Source: Candidatus Roizmanbacteria bacterium RIFCSPHIGHO2_02_FULL_40_13b
GTDB taxonomy: Bacteria; Patescibacteriota; Microgenomatia; UBA1406; HO2-37-13b
Reading direction: 5' to 3'
Assembly: GCA_001789445.1 (NCBI GenBank)
Contig: MFZQ01000005.1
Coordinates: 1-37,822, forward strand
DNA: 37,822 bases
Each line of letters opens with the position of its first letter. Within the stretch, counting starts at the first letter, position 1. The translations under genes were made by a program, and so were the position numbers. Below are positions 37,017 to 37,822 of this stretch, piece after piece. The notes under the pieces are model-generated. The model was not told the DNA's origin and did not search any database. It saw only the letters and a list, made by a program, of their open reading frames with translations.

Positions 37017-37822
37017 ACTTATCGAAAAACTCACTACGCAGTTTCCTCGTCTAAAAGATCAGAGATTTGTACTTAAAACTGGTGCAACAAGTATCATCAT
37101 TACATTTTTAGTCTTGTTTTATATTTTTATATTACATGGCCTTCCCAATCCAAAAGGTTTACAAAACTACAAAATCATTCCTGTTTCAACACAAATTCTT
37201 GATCGAAAGGGGAGACTTTTGTACGAGATTTTTCGTGAACAAAATAGAACGCCTGTTAAGATAAAAGAGCTGCCAGATTACGTAAAAAACTCGACTATTG
37301 CAATTGAAGATAAGGATTTTTACCGGCATGGCGGAATCTCAATAATTGGAGGCATGATTCGCGCATTTAAAGATACACTTTTACTAAATAAAGGAGTTCA
37401 GGGAGGTTCAACGATTACCCAACAACTTGTAAAGTCTGCACTCTTAACACCCGAACGAACAATTCAACGAAAAGTTCGTGAAGTGGTACTTGCTATTTGG
37501 GCTGAACAGATTCTTTCAAAAGATGAAATTCTGGAGCTTTATTTAAATCAAGTTCCGTATGGGGGAGTCTCATACGGAATTGAGGAAGCGGCGCGCACCT
37601 ATTTTGGAAAACACGCAGCCCAGCTCACACTTTCACAAGCTTCTTTTTTGGCAGGTATGCCACAAGCTCCTAGCCTGTATTCTCCCTATACAAATCCTGA
37701 TGGTGTAAAGAGACGACAAGCAGAAGTACTTAAAAGCATGACAGAACAGGATTTCATAACTGAAAAAGAGCGTCAGAATGCGTACAAGGAAAAACTTTCT
37801 ATCTTGCCACCCAAAAAAACCA
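37006..37822 (+). CDS. Second class A penicillin-binding protein, N-terminal part
   Basis: ATG 37006 opens inside alaS and the gene runs off the right edge; 272 codons are visible. There is one membrane segment at about 22-43, then the GT51 transglycosylase: IAIEDKDFYRHGG, GGSTITQQLVKSALL and ELYLNQVPYGGVSYG. It is a close relative of the protein at 31873-34026. The start is tied to the alaS stop by an 11-bp overlap. The transpeptidase part is outside the window. Confidence 0.92.
   Translation, partial: MRNKLIEKLTTQFPRLKDQRFVLKTGATSIIITFLVLFYIFILHGLPNPKGLQNYKIIPVSTQILDRKGRLLYEIFREQNRTPVKIKELPDYVKNSTIAIEDKDFYRHGGISIIGGMIRAFKDTLLLNKGVQGGSTITQQLVKSALLTPERTIQRKVREVVLAIWAEQILSKDEILELYLNQVPYGGVSYGIEEAARTYFGKHAAQLTLSQASFLAGMPQAPSLYSPYTNPDGVKRRQAEVLKSMTEQDFITEKERQNAYKEKLSILPPKKT

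Overview
The window looks like a chromosome segment of a Candidate Phyla Radiation (Patescibacteria) bacterium, most likely Microgenomates-like; the group is inferred from traits, not from a database match. The traits are: no L30 gene between rpsE and rplO, a zinc-type S14, an alanyl-tRNA synthetase of only 596 residues that lacks the C-terminal C-Ala domain, VanW and sortase envelope genes, dense packing with 0-15 bp gaps or short overlaps, and almost exclusive use of TAA stops. There is essentially no Shine-Dalgarno sequence in front of any gene. Instead, 41 of 49 chosen starts carry a T at position -1.

Region 1 (1-16568) is a near-continuous ribosomal protein superoperon: end of tuf, rpsJ, a 351-bp break, then rplC-rplD-rplW-rplB-rplV-rpsC-rplP-rpmC-rpsQ-rplN-rplX-rplE-rpsZ-rpsS-rpsH-rplF-rplR-rpsE-rplO-secY-rpmG-adk-map-infA-rpmJ-rpsM-rpsK-rpsD-rpoA-rplQ-rplM-rpsI. 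The break holds palindromic repeats, a promoter and a leader with two mutually exclusive hairpins, one a terminator ending directly at the rplC start. Oddities are rpsS moved from between rplB and rplV to after rpsZ, rpmG next to secY, adenylate kinase fused to a second P-loop kinase-like domain, and an in-frame TGA in rplB exactly where L2 proteins have a conserved glycine, followed by an intact L2 C-terminus.

Region 2 (16569-18156) is accessory: an XRE-type regulator overlapping a DUF3800 gene behind a palindrome-flanked promoter, a convergent hairpin, and a small unknown gene on the minus strand.

Region 3 (18157-25104) holds the best candidate for an undescribed system. Two very large adjacent genes encode (i) a 1286-residue protein with a beta-rich N-terminal part, a long helical middle and a C-terminal MoxR/CbbQ-like AAA+ domain, and (ii) a 1024-residue soluble protein with a complete transglutaminase-like Cys-His-Asp triad followed by a charged coiled-coil region and a VWA domain with an intact MIDAS. 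They look like a fused two-gene version of the MoxR-transglutaminase-VWA gene association.

Region 4 (25105-37822) is mostly cell envelope: a VanW-family protein, a membrane-anchored solute-binding protein, a PilM-like/membrane-spanning fusion, a sortase, two class A penicillin-binding proteins on either side of alaS (the second cut by the window edge), and two small exported or anchored proteins. The 3' end of vanW is duplicated as a 59-bp direct repeat flanking a 717-bp cassette with two small unknown genes, as if a cassette had inserted at the end of the gene while restoring it.
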